DNA from: Halomonas sp.
GTDB taxonomy: Bacteria > Pseudomonadota > Gammaproteobacteria > Pseudomonadales > Halomonadaceae
DNA length: 64,000 nucleotides
Direction of reading: 5' to 3'
Assembly: GCF_017515565.1 (NCBI RefSeq)
Contig: NZ_JAFWFN010000005.1
Coordinates: 62,001 to 126,000, forward strand
The notes beneath the pieces are model-generated. The model saw nothing but the letters and a program-made list of their open reading frames with translations. It was not told where the DNA came from and ran no database searches. Each line of letters opens with the position of its first letter. Position 1 is the first letter of the stretch. A program made the translations under genes and the position numbers. Positions 8,511 through 17,760 of this stretch are shown in pieces.

Positions 8511-9671
8511 TTATTCGAAGATGGGTTCGAAGCCAGCATCGTTCAACGCAGTTGCGCGCGCTTCCATCCAGTCAGTAGTAAATGCCTCAGCATCACTGGG
8601 TGCATCTTGCATGAAGCTTTCCCACGCGTTTAAGAGAACGCTCTGACGCTCAACGAGCTGATCCTGATGCGCCTGCATTTCATCCGTCCACACATCGATA
8701 TCTTTGTAGTACTCCACGACTGCATCGTGAAATGGCATAACCCACTGCAGGTCTTGCTCCTCTAAGGCGTAGCCAAGTGCACCTGGGGCATTGTCTTTGT
8801 AGTCATCAAAATTTTCCTGCATTGCTTTGATCAGGCCGTAGGCGACGTTGTCATCTAGGTCTTGATTGGCGACCACAATCGGGTAAGGGTAGCTGGCACT
8901 TGGAACGGGATTGTCGGCGCTAATGCCACCCGCACCAGCGGTGACTTCATGGGGGCGGAAATAGGGTGCCACTGCCGCCATACGCTCCCAGCCTGCTTCA
9001 TCTTCTGGGTCGAGCACTGGCCAGCTAATACCTCTGGGGCTGCTGGCAAGCTGCTGAGCAGGCGGTGTTACTGTCGTGGTGAACGAGGCGTCAACATCGC
9101 CGGCGATGATGCCGTCAAAAGAGCGGCCATAGCCGGGGTAGTCAACTCGCTCAACGTCGTCCCAGGTTAGCCCACCAAAGGCAAGGTACGCCTCGGTGCC
9201 TTTGTTTAGCGCATCGTCACCACGAATATAGGCAACGCGTTTGCCTGCTAAGTCAGCAGGTGTTTCAACGTCTAGGTCACCGGCGACCGCAAGGGAAAGG
9301 CCAAAGGAAGCGGTGGATGTGGTAATGACGCGTAGCGGCTGAGGTCCCCAGTCGCGGTCGGCAAACATCATTACGCCTTCCGCACCGTAGTAGCTGGCGA
9401 TCCCGCAGGCGCACAAATCCACTCGTCCTTGCTTAAGCGGTGTCATGCGAGATACATCGTTGTCGCCAGGCAAAATACGCACGGATGAGCCGTATTTGTT
9501 TTGCAGCATGTTGCCGATGGCAACCGCTTGGGCATAGCCGCTTGAGTTAGTGCCGTAGGCGGTCCATGCCATGGTGCGTGGCAGTTCTAATTCACTGGCG
9601 TGGCTTACTGCAGCGCCTATCAGTGATAAAGGTAAAGCGGCAATCAGTAAGCGGTGAGCGAATGGGCGCAT
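8511..9671 (-). CDS. TAXI-family TRAP transporter solute receptor
   Basis: A 386-residue periplasmic binding protein with a clear signal peptide (MRPFAHRLLIAALPLSLIGA then AVSHA as likely cleavage region). The mature protein starts with the family pattern WTAYGTNSSGYAQAVAIGN and carries VDLCACGIASYYGAEGVMMF, SPADLAGKRVAY-like TPADLAGKRVAY and YPGYGRSFDGIIAGDVDASF. It delivers an unknown organic anion to the fused permease immediately downstream (6423-8420). It is the intact copy of the receptor pair; the other (5243-6387) has a broken signal peptide. First gene of the transporter unit, with a 200-base promoter region before it. Confidence 0.92.
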   Translation of the reverse strand: MRPFAHRLLIAALPLSLIGAAVSHASELELPRTMAWTAYGTNSSGYAQAVAIGNMLQNKYGSSVRILPGDNDVSRMTPLKQGRVDLCACGIASYYGAEGVMMFADRDWGPQPLRVITTSTASFGLSLAVAGDLDVETPADLAGKRVAYIRGDDALNKGTEAYLAFGGLTWDDVERVDYPGYGRSFDGIIAGDVDASFTTTVTPPAQQLASSPRGISWPVLDPEDEAGWERMAAVAPYFRPHEVTAGAGGISADNPVPSASYPYPIVVANQDLDDNVAYGLIKAMQENFDDYKDNAPGALGYALEEQDLQWVMPFHDAVVEYYKDIDVWTDEMQAHQDQLVERQSVLLNAWESFMQDAPSDAEAFTTDWMEARATALNDAGFEPIFE

Positions 9672-9830
9672 TTAAATGCTCCTTTATTGTGGTTGTAGTT
9701 ACATTTAGTTACTTTATGTTTTGCTATGCGGTATTGGGTTTTGCTAAGTGGTCGACTGATAGTAGGTAAGCCCATAGGGATATGTCAACGCTGTTCTAAC
9801 AAGCGAGCTTAAATAGCATGAGCTTTGCGC

Positions 9831-9858
9831 AAAAAAGCCAGGCATTTGCCTGGCTTTT
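9831..9858 (-). terminator. Rho-independent terminator of the SulP gene
   Basis: agccaggc / gcctggct with a short loop, followed on the minus strand by six T. It lies 23 bases after the stop of the leftward sulfate-permease gene. The stem is also flanked by T on the plus strand, so it may act in both directions. Confidence 0.85.
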
Positions 9859-9880
9859 CAAGGTATTACGTTAGGTGAAA

Positions 9881-11581
9881 TTAGCTAAATTCTCGCCAGG
9901 CAGCGTAGGTACTAAGGAAGACACGCCCAGTAAGCGCTTCAAGAAAGTCGCTTTTTTTAAGCTGGTCCATTACGGGCCCTTTTACTTCGGAGAGGTGAAG
10001 CTTTACATCGGAGTCTTTTAACCGTGCATTTATGGCATCTAAGCTTTCTAGGGCTGAGGCATCAATTAAATTGACCGCCGAACAAATGAGCACGACATGC
10101 TCAAGCTCTGGGCGGCTGGCGACTAAGTTGTAAACGGTATCTTCTAAATAGCGGGCATTGGCAAAATAGAGGCTTTCATCTATGCGTAAAAGCGCCGCAG
10201 TGCTAACCGTTTCTACATCATGGCGCTCTATGTTACGAAAATGCTCAGTATTGGGCACCCGACCCACCAGCGCGCTATGGGGGCGGCTTGTGCGATATAG
10301 GAAGAGGGCAATGGAGAGCGTGACACCACCAATAATCCCCGCCTCAATACCTTCAACTAATGTGAGCAGAATGGTGACGGCCATGGCGGCAAAATCGCTG
10401 CGTGAATAGCGCCACGTCTGGCGCAGCATGGGGATATCTACCAGTGTCAAAATAGACACGGTTATGGTGGCGGCCAAAGTGGCAATCGGCAGGTAATAGA
10501 GCCAACCGGTAAACGACAGCGTGACAAGCGCAATGCCCAAAGCGGCAAATGCTCCTGCCGCAGGCGTTTGGGCGCCAGCATCGTAGTTAATAACGGTGCG
10601 TGAAAGGCCGCCCGTTACCGGCATGCCGCTGCTAACGCCAGCGGCTAAATTAGCTGCGCCCAAGCCGATTAACTCTTGATTGGGTGAAATACGCTGGCGC
10701 CGTTTGGCGGCAAGCATTTGCCCCATGGATACCGACTCCACAAACCCAACTAAGCTAATCAATAGCGCTGGAATTAACAGCGCCCGCCATAGCGACGAAT
10801 CTCCCCAGGGAAAGCTCAGGGCGGGCAGGCCGCTAGGAATATTGCCCACTACGGCAACGCCCGCATCCGCTAATTGCCAGTGCCAAGCGGCCAGTGTGGT
10901 GGCAATGACAGCAAAAACAGGCCCCGCTTTGGCTATTAAATCAGCGAGCGAACTGGGTACACCCAGGGCGCAAAGTCCCGGTTTGCCAAAACGGCGTAAA
11001 GCAACCAGAAACACCAGAGTGCCACCTCCTATCGCAAAGGTATAAGGGTTAACGTTGGACAGGTTAGGTAGCAGGGTCATCAGGCGCTCGACCAATGTAA
11101 AACCGCTGCTAGATATCCCGAGCAAGCTACCCAGTTGGCTGGCAGCGATAAGAATACCTGAGGCGGTTAAAAAGCCTGAAATCACCGGGTGACTTAAAAA
11201 GTTGCTGAAAAAGCCCATTTTAAGCCCACCCATCACCAGCAGCAGCCCCCCTGAGAGCAAAGAGAGCACCAGTGCTGCTTGCAAGTAAGCATCGCTGCCC
11301 GGAGTGGCCACAGAGCTGAGCGCGGCGCCGGTCATTAACGCAATTATAGCCACCGGCCCCACGGCTAAGGTTCGGCTGGTACCTAACAGCGTGTAGACCA
11401 GCTGCGGCAAAATGCTGGCATATAAACCGACCACGGCAGGCAAGCCCGCTAGCAAGGCGTACGCCAGGGACTGCGGTATGACCATCACCGTAACGATTAG
11501 CCCCGCCAGGATATCGGCACCAAGCAGACGCCGATGGTAATGAGGAAGCCAGGTCAGAATAGGTAAATAGCGCTTTAACAT
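9881..11581 (-). CDS. SulP family anion permease with STAS domain
   Basis: A 566-residue inner-membrane transporter of the SulP (SLC26) family, moving sulfate, bicarbonate or a dicarboxylate. The N-terminal signature DILAGLIVTVMVIPQSLAYA followed by LAGLPAVVGLYASILPQ is diagnostic. About 10-12 hydrophobic segments follow, then GMPVTGGLSRTVINYDAGAQ. From about residue 445 a cytoplasmic STAS domain is visible (ESLYFANARYLEDTVYNLV, then VILI-like VVLICSAVNLIDASALESLD). Single-gene transcription unit with its own terminator. The substrate is uncertain; many marine SulP proteins carry bicarbonate or aspartate/fumarate rather than sulfate. Confidence 0.9.
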   Translation of the reverse strand: MLKRYLPILTWLPHYHRRLLGADILAGLIVTVMVIPQSLAYALLAGLPAVVGLYASILPQLVYTLLGTSRTLAVGPVAIIALMTGAALSSVATPGSDAYLQAALVLSLLSGGLLLVMGGLKMGFFSNFLSHPVISGFLTASGILIAASQLGSLLGISSSGFTLVERLMTLLPNLSNVNPYTFAIGGGTLVFLVALRRFGKPGLCALGVPSSLADLIAKAGPVFAVIATTLAAWHWQLADAGVAVVGNIPSGLPALSFPWGDSSLWRALLIPALLISLVGFVESVSMGQMLAAKRRQRISPNQELIGLGAANLAAGVSSGMPVTGGLSRTVINYDAGAQTPAAGAFAALGIALVTLSFTGWLYYLPIATLAATITVSILTLVDIPMLRQTWRYSRSDFAAMAVTILLTLVEGIEAGIIGGVTLSIALFLYRTSRPHSALVGRVPNTEHFRNIERHDVETVSTAALLRIDESLYFANARYLEDTVYNLVASRPELEHVVLICSAVNLIDASALESLDAINARLKDSDVKLHLSEVKGPVMDQLKKSDFLEALTGRVFLSTYAAWREFS

Positions 11582-11776
11582 AAGCTCCTAGGCATGCTCT
11601 TACTGTGTTCAACAGCTGCTGGCAGGGAAGGTCGTTGAAATATGGCTGATTAGTTTAACGCGTTATACCTTAATAATCGTTTTTTTGCTGTGGGCATAAT
11701 GTTACTAATCCGTCATCTCCCCCCAAAGTGCTACTTCTTTCATTAGCATTACCCGTTAAGCTGGCTTGGAAAAAAG

Positions 11777-11825
11777 CAATCCCAAAATGGCATCGTTTAG
11801 ACGATAGGGGTGGGATTGTTTTTTT
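11777..11825 (+). terminator. Terminator-like long hairpin in the sulP / chemoreceptor gap
   Basis: caatccca (11777-11784) pairs with tgggattg (11811-11818), an inner stem atcg / cgat caps it, and seven T follow. It has the form of an intrinsic terminator for rightward transcription but no gene precedes it: SulP points away and the chemoreceptor starts 50 bases downstream. It could end a small RNA made from 11600-11780 or attenuate the receptor mRNA. Confidence 0.5.
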
Positions 11826-11875
11826 CTCGCATTGCTTCGTTGCTCAATAACGTCAATTAAAAAAGAGTGTTTCTT

Positions 11876-13534
11876 ATGCGACTAATTTTTATCCTAGTAC
11901 CGTTGGGGTTGCTGGGCCTGTCCGTTTGGCTAGCGTCGCAGGCAAATATGCTGGCGTACCTCGCGGTCGCCTGCGCTGTATTTGCTGGCGCAGGCTTAAT
12001 GCTCAGCGCGTTGCTAAGCGTTTATTCTGCCGATCAGAACCGTTTAGCAATGCCAACGCGTGGTTTAAAACCGCTGCGAGACTACGCTTCTTTGCGGGCG
12101 ATGGCCTATAGGCTCATGAACCGCGCCAGCAGAACCGCCATTGCTTCGGCTGAGGTTTCTCACTACGCCGATTTGATGGATCAACGTCTATCCAAGCAAG
12201 AAGTAATGGCTAGGAATGCCTCTTCCAGCATGAGTGCGATTAACGCGGCCATTATGCAGGTCAGCGCCAGTGCTACCCAGGTGGCATCGCTTGCTGATAG
12301 TGCTCGACAGTCGAGCCACCTGAACCATAGCGAACTGGCTGACATTATTACTGATATGGCGGATGTCGCCGAGCGCTCCGATCAAGCGCTTGAGATGTTG
12401 ACGGCGCTTAACGATAAAATTGAGCGGGTGCGCAATGTCACTTCCATGATTGAAGGCATTGCTGAACAAACCCACTTGCTGTCACTTAATGCGTCTATTG
12501 AGGCAGCGCGGGCGGGTGAGCATGGCAAGGGGTTTGCCGTAGTGGCCGGGGAGGTGCGTAATTTAGCGCTAAAAACATCAACGGCTACCCAAAGCGTCGA
12601 TGAGCTTGTTAAAGACATGCACCAGAGCGGTCATAGCGTTGTCGCTACCATGGGGTCGTTAATGACCCGTATCCGCGAGCGCTCACAAGGAATGCAGCAA
12701 GTAGGTGGCAGCCTGGCGACAATTACCCAGGAGTTCGATGATGTACAGCGGGAAATTACCAGCGTTGCAGAAGCCATGGCCAGCACCAGAGAGCACAGCC
12801 AAACGGTTGCCGACAGCCTGCGCCAGTTAGAAGATGATGTAGATGAAGGCAACAGAAATATGCACGATCTAGCCACTCAAGCCCGTGCGTTAATGGATGC
12901 CGCAGAGGGTGTTGATGGTGAGCTAGCACAGCAGCGCTTAAAAGGACGGCACCAGCAGGTATTTAGCGCTGCGCGTCGCACCGCCGACCAAATAGGCAAG
13001 CTATTTGAAAAAGGGATCGCAAGTGGCCAGCTAGCACAGGCCGCGTTATTTCAGCCGGAGTATCGCCTCATCCCTGGCACCCAGCCGCCACTTTACCATA
13101 CGGGGTTTGACGACTTTACCGATCAACATTTGCACAGCCTACAAGAGCCGCTGCTTTCCCAAGTTGGCCTGAGTTACGCCATTGCTTGTGACCGTAAAGG
13201 CTATGTTCCAACCCACAACGCGGCGGTAAGTCGGGAGCCCACTGGCGATGTTGATCACGACTTAAAGTACTGTCGTAGTAAGCGTATTTTCGATGACCCA
13301 ACGGGCAGCCGCTGTGGGGCCCATGAAAATCCGCTGCTGTTACAAACCTACAAGCGCGACACTGGCGAAATTATGCATGATCTTTCAGTGCCGATTTATG
13401 TTAATGGCAAGCACTGGGGCGGCTTCCGCGTTGGCTATCGCCCGGTACATGACGAAGCTACCCAAACCGATACTCCTGTGCTGCCCCCCGCCAGCCAACC
13501 CGCGCTAATTGACCCTCGATTGGCGCGGGCGTGA
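11876..13534 (+). CDS. Methyl-accepting chemotaxis protein with C-terminal sensing domain
   Basis: A 552-residue chemoreceptor. Two closely spaced membrane helices (about residues 2-20 and 25-45) form a hairpin anchor with almost no periplasmic loop, so sensing must be cytoplasmic or in the membrane. The signalling tip is unmistakable: [20 protein letters not shown] followed by [19 protein letters not shown]. After the coiled coil, from about residue 395, a further domain contains [30 protein letters not shown] and [15 protein letters not shown]-like [18 protein letters not shown], a Cache/PAS-like pattern seen at the C-terminus of some receptors. Several Cys and His residues there could bind a metal or redox ligand. 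ATG at 11876 is preferred to the upstream GTG because AAGAG lies 8 bases before it. Confidence 0.88.
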   Translation: MRLIFILVPLGLLGLSVWLASQANMLAYLAVACAVFAGAGLMLSALLSVYSADQNRLAMPTRGLKPLRDYASLRAMAYRLMNRASRTAIASAEVSHYADLMDQRLSKQEVMARNASSSMSAINAAIMQVSASATQVASLADSARQSSHLNHSELADIITDMADVAERSDQALEMLTALNDKIERVRNVTSMIEGIAEQTHLLSLNASIEAARAGEHGKGFAVVAGEVRNLALKTSTATQSVDELVKDMHQSGHSVVATMGSLMTRIRERSQGMQQVGGSLATITQEFDDVQREITSVAEAMASTREHSQTVADSLRQLEDDVDEGNRNMHDLATQARALMDAAEGVDGELAQQRLKGRHQQVFSAARRTADQIGKLFEKGIASGQLAQAALFQPEYRLIPGTQPPLYHTGFDDFTDQHLHSLQEPLLSQVGLSYAIACDRKGYVPTHNAAVSREPTGDVDHDLKYCRSKRIFDDPTGSRCGAHENPLLLQTYKRDTGEIMHDLSVPIYVNGKHWGGFRVGYRPVHDEATQTDTPVLPPASQPALIDPRLARA

Positions 13535-14413
13535 TTGCCAGGAAGACCAGGAGTAGAGAGCAAGGCCTGTCCAGATCATCAAGAAGGTGGCCAGTTGGAT
13601 AAGGCCAAGCGGCTCACCGAAAACGGTTAATGCAATCAAGAACTGGATGCTCGGGTTGATGTACATTAAAAACCCGAGCGTGGCGAGTCGCAAGCGGCGT
13701 GCGGCTCCCGCAAAAGCCATCAGTGGCAGCGCGGTGAGTACCCCGCTAATGACCAGTAGAATCGACATCGGCACATCATGGATAAAGTGCGACTCCCCCT
13801 GCCAGCTAAGCCAGGTGAGGGCCATAAGTGCAAGGGGAAACAGCAGTAGCGTTTCCACAAACAGACCAGAAAGCCCGTCTAACGGCACCTGTTTACGAAA
13901 TAGCCCATAGCTACCGAAGCTTAGCGCTAGTAGCAGGCTAATCCAGGGAAGTTCTCCAAGCATTACAAACTGTATGCCAATAGCCAGGCTGGCTAACCCA
14001 AGTGCCACCAACTGCAGGCGTGCCATGACTTCGCGTAGCACCAGCATGCCGAGGGCCACGTTTACCAATGGGGTTAAAAAGTAGCCTAAACTGGCCTGAA
14101 GTACCTGCTTACTTTCCACAGCATAAATGTAAATTCCCCAGTTAAACGCAATCAGCAGCGCGCAAGCTAATACGCGTCCTAAGCGTTTAGGTTGTACCAG
14201 AGCTGCCACGACGGGGGCCCATCGGCGCAGTACACTAATGAGTCCAACCAAAAATAGGCATGACCACAAAATGCGGTGGATTAAAATTTCAAATGCAGGA
14301 ATGCCATCAAAAAGAGCAAAAAATAGCGGGAAGCAACCCCACATGGTGTAGGCGGTTAAGCCAAACATAACGCCTTTGACTGCTTCAGGGTCACGTGGAG
14401 CGGAGGGAAGCAT
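13505..14413 (-). CDS. rarD: RarD-type EamA transporter
   Basis: A 302-residue inner-membrane protein of the drug/metabolite transporter superfamily, RarD subgroup, with about ten predicted helices in two EamA repeats. The start region [20 protein letters not shown] and the segment [13 protein letters not shown] are the RarD signature, as is [20 protein letters not shown]. RarD proteins are linked to export of small molecules and to chloramphenicol sensitivity in Pseudomonas; the physiological substrate is unknown. The ATG at 14413 is preferred to the frame extension to 14554 because GAGG precedes it and homologues start here. Its 3' end overlaps the convergent chemoreceptor gene by 30 bases. 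Confidence 0.88.
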   Translation of the reverse strand: MLPSAPRDPEAVKGVMFGLTAYTMWGCFPLFFALFDGIPAFEILIHRILWSCLFLVGLISVLRRWAPVVAALVQPKRLGRVLACALLIAFNWGIYIYAVESKQVLQASLGYFLTPLVNVALGMLVLREVMARLQLVALGLASLAIGIQFVMLGELPWISLLLALSFGSYGLFRKQVPLDGLSGLFVETLLLFPLALMALTWLSWQGESHFIHDVPMSILLVISGVLTALPLMAFAGAARRLRLATLGFLMYINPSIQFLIALTVFGEPLGLIQLATFLMIWTGLALYSWSSWQSRPRQSRVN

Positions 14414-14484
14414 AGCAGCCTCATTAAGTAAAAATGCTAATCTAGCACACAATAAGCGAAGACACTGACGAAAGGAGAGGTGGC

Positions 14485-15300
14485 ATGAGTCAGCTGAGAA
14501 CGAGCCTGGTACAGTGTGATTTACGCTGGGAAAACCCTGAGGCAAATCACACACACCTTGAGAAGTTGCTGGGGGAGCTGGACAGTCGTGATACGGACCT
14601 TATCGTGTTGCCCGAGATGTTTGCTACGGGCTTCACCATGAACTCGCGGGAAATGGCCCAGCCAATGGATGAGAGCCAGAGCGTTGCCTGGCTTCAGAAC
14701 CAGGCCAAAGCGCGGGGCTGCGTGATGACCGGCAGCGTCGCTATTGTTGACCAGGGTGAGTACTACAACCGAATGATCTGGGCGACGCCGGAGGGCAGCC
14801 TTCGCTATTATGACAAGCGCCACCTATTCCGTATGGCAGGTGAGCACGAGCGTTATGATATGGGTAAACAACGTCAGCTAGTTGAGTTAAAGGGCTTCAA
14901 GCTACTGCTAAGCGTATGCTACGACCTACGCTTTCCCGTGTGGATGCGTCAGCAGCCAGCAGACCATGAGCATTTCGAGTATGATGCGCTGCTGTGTGTT
15001 GCCAACTGGCCTGCCCCGAGGCGCCAACCTTGGCGTACGCTGCTTCAAGCCCGCGCGGTTGAAAATCTTGCCTACGTGGTAGGTGTTAACCGAGTGGGTG
15101 AAGATGCTAAAGGACTCGCCTACAGTGGCGACTCCATGCTGGTCGATTTCAAAGGGGAACCGCTGATCGACCAACCCGAAAATGCTCCGTTTATTGAAAC
15201 GGGGACGCTAGATAAAACGGACCTAGATGCTTTTCGTGAAAAATTTCCTGCCTGGCAAGATGCCGACCGCTTTTCATTACTGCCAGGAGTGGGTCAATAA
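14485..15300 (+). CDS. Nitrilase-family omega-amidase (YafV-like)
   Basis: A 271-residue carbon-nitrogen hydrolase. The catalytic triad is visible as Glu44 in LIVLPEMFATGF, Lys111 in YYDKRHLFRMAGE and Cys145 in LSVCYDLRFPVW. The sequence context (LFRMAGEHERYDMG) fits the YafV/NIT2 branch, cytoplasmic omega-amidases that hydrolyse alpha-ketoglutaramate and alpha-ketosuccinamate formed by transaminases and in methionine salvage. GGAGAGG precedes the ATG. The stop overlaps the RsuA start by one base (TAATG), so the two are translationally coupled, though no functional link is evident. Length equals that of family members. Confidence 0.9.
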   Translation: MSQLRTSLVQCDLRWENPEANHTHLEKLLGELDSRDTDLIVLPEMFATGFTMNSREMAQPMDESQSVAWLQNQAKARGCVMTGSVAIVDQGEYYNRMIWATPEGSLRYYDKRHLFRMAGEHERYDMGKQRQLVELKGFKLLLSVCYDLRFPVWMRQQPADHEHFEYDALLCVANWPAPRRQPWRTLLQARAVENLAYVVGVNRVGEDAKGLAYSGDSMLVDFKGEPLIDQPENAPFIETGTLDKTDLDAFREKFPAWQDADRFSLLPGVGQ

Positions 15301-16004
15301 TGCGCCTTGATCGCTTCTTGAGTGAAACAACTCCATTAACCCGCAGCTTAGCCAAGCGGGCGCTGAAAAATGAAGAAGTTACCTTAAATGGTGAACTCAT
15401 CAAGCAATCAGCGACCCAGATAGATACTGCCCACGATGAAGTAAAACTCAACGGCGAAACGCTGGCGCTAGTCGGGCTGCGTTACCTGATGATGCATAAA
15501 CCGGTGGAAGTAGAGTGCACTGCTCGGCGAGGGCTCTATCCACGGGTGATTGACTTGATTGACCTGCCGAAAGTGGAACGGCTACAGCCGGTAGGGCGGT
15601 TAGATGTCGACACCACCGGCCTGTTACTGTTGACCGACGATGGGCAGTGGTCCCATCGGGTGACCTCTCCGCGCCATCGCTGTGCGAAGGTGTATATTGC
15701 TGATTTGGCTGAACCTTTTGAGGGTGAGTCGGCCCAGTGGGCGGTCAAACAGGTGGCTGAAGGGATTATGCTGGACGGTGAAGAGACACCCACTCAGCCG
15801 GCCACGCTGCGCTTTATTACGCCACATCAAGCCGAACTGACGATAACCGAAGGGCGCTATCACCAAGTAAAGCGTATGTTTGCCGCCTTAGGTAATCACG
15901 TGACCACGCTGCACCGGCGTTCGATTGGCGACGTGGTGCTGCCGGATGACTTAGCGCCAGGGGAATGGCGAGAGCTTACTCCCGAAGAGATTGCTAGTTT
16001 CTAG
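15300..16004 (+). CDS. rsuA: 16S rRNA pseudouridine(516) synthase RsuA
   Basis: A 234-residue protein with an N-terminal S4 RNA-binding domain (MRLDRFLSETTPLTRSLAKR, about residues 1-55) and a RsuA/RluB/E/F catalytic domain. Asp102 in GRLDVDTTGLLLLTDDG is the catalytic residue. C-terminal ITEGRYHQVKRMFAALGNHV is the conserved substrate loop of the family. It converts U516 of 16S rRNA to pseudouridine during 30S assembly. RsuA is favoured over RluE/RluF by length and by the S4 domain. It starts within the stop codon of the amidase gene and is followed by a good terminator. Confidence 0.88.
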   Translation: MRLDRFLSETTPLTRSLAKRALKNEEVTLNGELIKQSATQIDTAHDEVKLNGETLALVGLRYLMMHKPVEVECTARRGLYPRVIDLIDLPKVERLQPVGRLDVDTTGLLLLTDDGQWSHRVTSPRHRCAKVYIADLAEPFEGESAQWAVKQVAEGIMLDGEETPTQPATLRFITPHQAELTITEGRYHQVKRMFAALGNHVTTLHRRSIGDVVLPDDLAPGEWRELTPEEIASF

Positions 16005-16029
16005 CCCTATACGGACGCAAATTTCCCGG

Positions 16030-16065
16030 CGCCCCATTGGCATGGCTTTGCAGTGGGGCGTTTTT
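16030..16065 (+). terminator. Rho-independent terminator after rsuA
   Basis: cgcccca (16030-16036) pairs with tggggcg (16054-16060), followed by five T. It closes the amidase-rsuA unit and faces the end of the leftward yej operon. Confidence 0.88.
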
Positions 16066-16161
16066 GGACAATTAGTAATCTTATACCGTTATCTTGTGCT
16101 GAGCTATAAAGGTTGTTTATCTGTTAACAAGTAGTGTCAAAAATTGAGCGTTAAGCAGGTG

Positions 16162-17760
16162 CTAGCTTAGGTGAGCGGCTTCTATAAGCGCTTTGGTATA
16201 GGCGTGCTTAGGGCTAGCAAGCACTTCAAGGCAATTCCCTTGTTCAACCACGACACCATCTTTGAGCACCATGATCCGGTGTGCCATGGCGCGCACCACG
16301 GCGAGGTCGTGGCTGATAAACAGGTAGCTTAGTTGGCGGCGTGCCTGAAGTTCGCGAAGTAGCGTCACTAGCTGTTTCTGCACGGTACGGTCTAGCGCTG
16401 AGGTTGGCTCATCCAATACCAGCAACTCTGGTTCTAAAATGATGGCTCGCGCCACGGCAATGCGCTGTCGCTGTCCGCCGGAAAACTCGTGAGGGTAACG
16501 CGCAGCACAGCTTTCCGGTAGGCCCACTTCGCATAGCGTTCGGTGCACTCGCTCGGTAACTTCTGTGGTCGACAGAGTAGGGTAATGAAACCGCAAACCT
16601 TCGCTAACAATATCAAACACCGACATGCGCGGGGATAGTGCGCCGTAAGGGTCTTGAAACACCATCTGTAAGCGGTGGCGCTGGCGCCTTAGCGCATCGC
16701 CGGAGAGTTGGCTTAACGTGGCATCGCCCAATGAGACGTCACCTTGGCTAGTCACTAAACGCATGATCGCCGAGGCAAGAGTAGTCTTGCCAGAGCCAGA
16801 CTCCCCTACAATGCCCAGGGTTTCACCAGGGGCAATCGTTAAATCCGTCGCTTTTAGGGCTTCAAAAGCGGGTGGCTGGCGCTGAAAAAGCCCCGTTTTA
16901 GGCCGCTTAAAACTAACGCTTAGCTGGTGCGTGGTTAATAGCGGTGTGGTATTCGTAGGTGCTGCTGGTCGGCCTTCGGGTTCCGCGGCAATCAGCGCTT
17001 TGGTGTAGTCGCTTTGCGGATTGTTAAATACCTCGGTAACGCTACCGGCTTCCTGTAGCTTACCTTGATACATGACGCACACCCTGTCCGCGTGTCGGCG
17101 TACGAGATTCAAATCGTGGCTGATAAACAGCACACCCATGCCATGCTGGTCACGCAGTTCTTTGAGCAGGGCTAGAATTTCTTGCTGTACAGTAACGTCG
17201 AGGGCGGTAGTGGGTTCATCGGCTATTAACAGCGTGGGATTATTGGCAATCGCCATGGCAATCATCACCCGCTGGCGCTGGCCACCGGAAAGCTGATGGG
17301 GCCATGCATCAAGCAATTCTTCCGAGCGGGGTAGTTTAACCTGCTCTAGCAGCGATTTGGCACGCATGCGAGCTGCTTGGCCGCTAAGCCCCTGATGTAG
17401 CCGCAAGGTTTCACCGATCTGCTTTCCAACCCGGTGCAAGGGGTTAAGCGAGGTCATGGGCTCTTGAAAAATAAAGCCAACCCGATTTCCCCGCACCCCG
17501 TTCCAATCCCGGCTAGTCAGTTGATTTAAGTCGATGTCCTCTAGCCACCGCCCGCCATGAACAGTGGCGTTGCTGGGTAGTAAGTTAACGGCACCCAACG
17601 CAGAAACCGACTTACCCGAGCCCGATTCGCCCACAATGGCCAGCGTTTCACCCGCGTTCACAGTGAGTGAAAGAGAGTCGACAACCACGTTGCCATCGAA
17701 AGAAACCGAAAACTCGTTTAAGCATAGTAGTGGCTTAGCAGTGTTTACCTGATTAGGCAT
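16162..17760 (-). CDS. yejF: Peptide/microcin C-type ABC transporter ATP-binding protein YejF
   Basis: A 532-residue protein with two fused ABC ATPase domains. Walker A occurs twice as GESGSGKS (about residue 54) and GESGSGKT (about 320); the signature motifs are LSGGQRQRVMIAMAIA and FSGGQRQRIAVARAII, with Walker B LLIADEPTTALD and LLVLDEPTSALD. It energises import of oligopeptides through YejB/YejE; in E. coli the Yej system takes up microcin C and influences resistance to antimicrobial peptides. It is the last gene of the yejABEF operon and overlaps the yejE tail by 8 bases. Confidence 0.93.
   Translation of the reverse strand: MPNQVNTAKPLLCLNEFSVSFDGNVVVDSLSLTVNAGETLAIVGESGSGKSVSALGAVNLLPSNATVHGGRWLEDIDLNQLTSRDWNGVRGNRVGFIFQEPMTSLNPLHRVGKQIGETLRLHQGLSGQAARMRAKSLLEQVKLPRSEELLDAWPHQLSGGQRQRVMIAMAIANNPTLLIADEPTTALDVTVQQEILALLKELRDQHGMGVLFISHDLNLVRRHADRVCVMYQGKLQEAGSVTEVFNNPQSDYTKALIAAEPEGRPAAPTNTTPLLTTHQLSVSFKRPKTGLFQRQPPAFEALKATDLTIAPGETLGIVGESGSGKTTLASAIMRLVTSQGDVSLGDATLSQLSGDALRRQRHRLQMVFQDPYGALSPRMSVFDIVSEGLRFHYPTLSTTEVTERVHRTLCEVGLPESCAARYPHEFSGGQRQRIAVARAIILEPELLVLDEPTSALDRTVQKQLVTLLRELQARRQLSYLFISHDLAVVRAMAHRIMVLKDGVVVEQGNCLEVLASPKHAYTKALIEAAHLS

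Noticed and set aside
11582-11866. Riboswitch upstream of the chemoreceptor
   Set aside because: No c-di-GMP aptamer landmarks are present; only a terminator-like hairpin can be supported.
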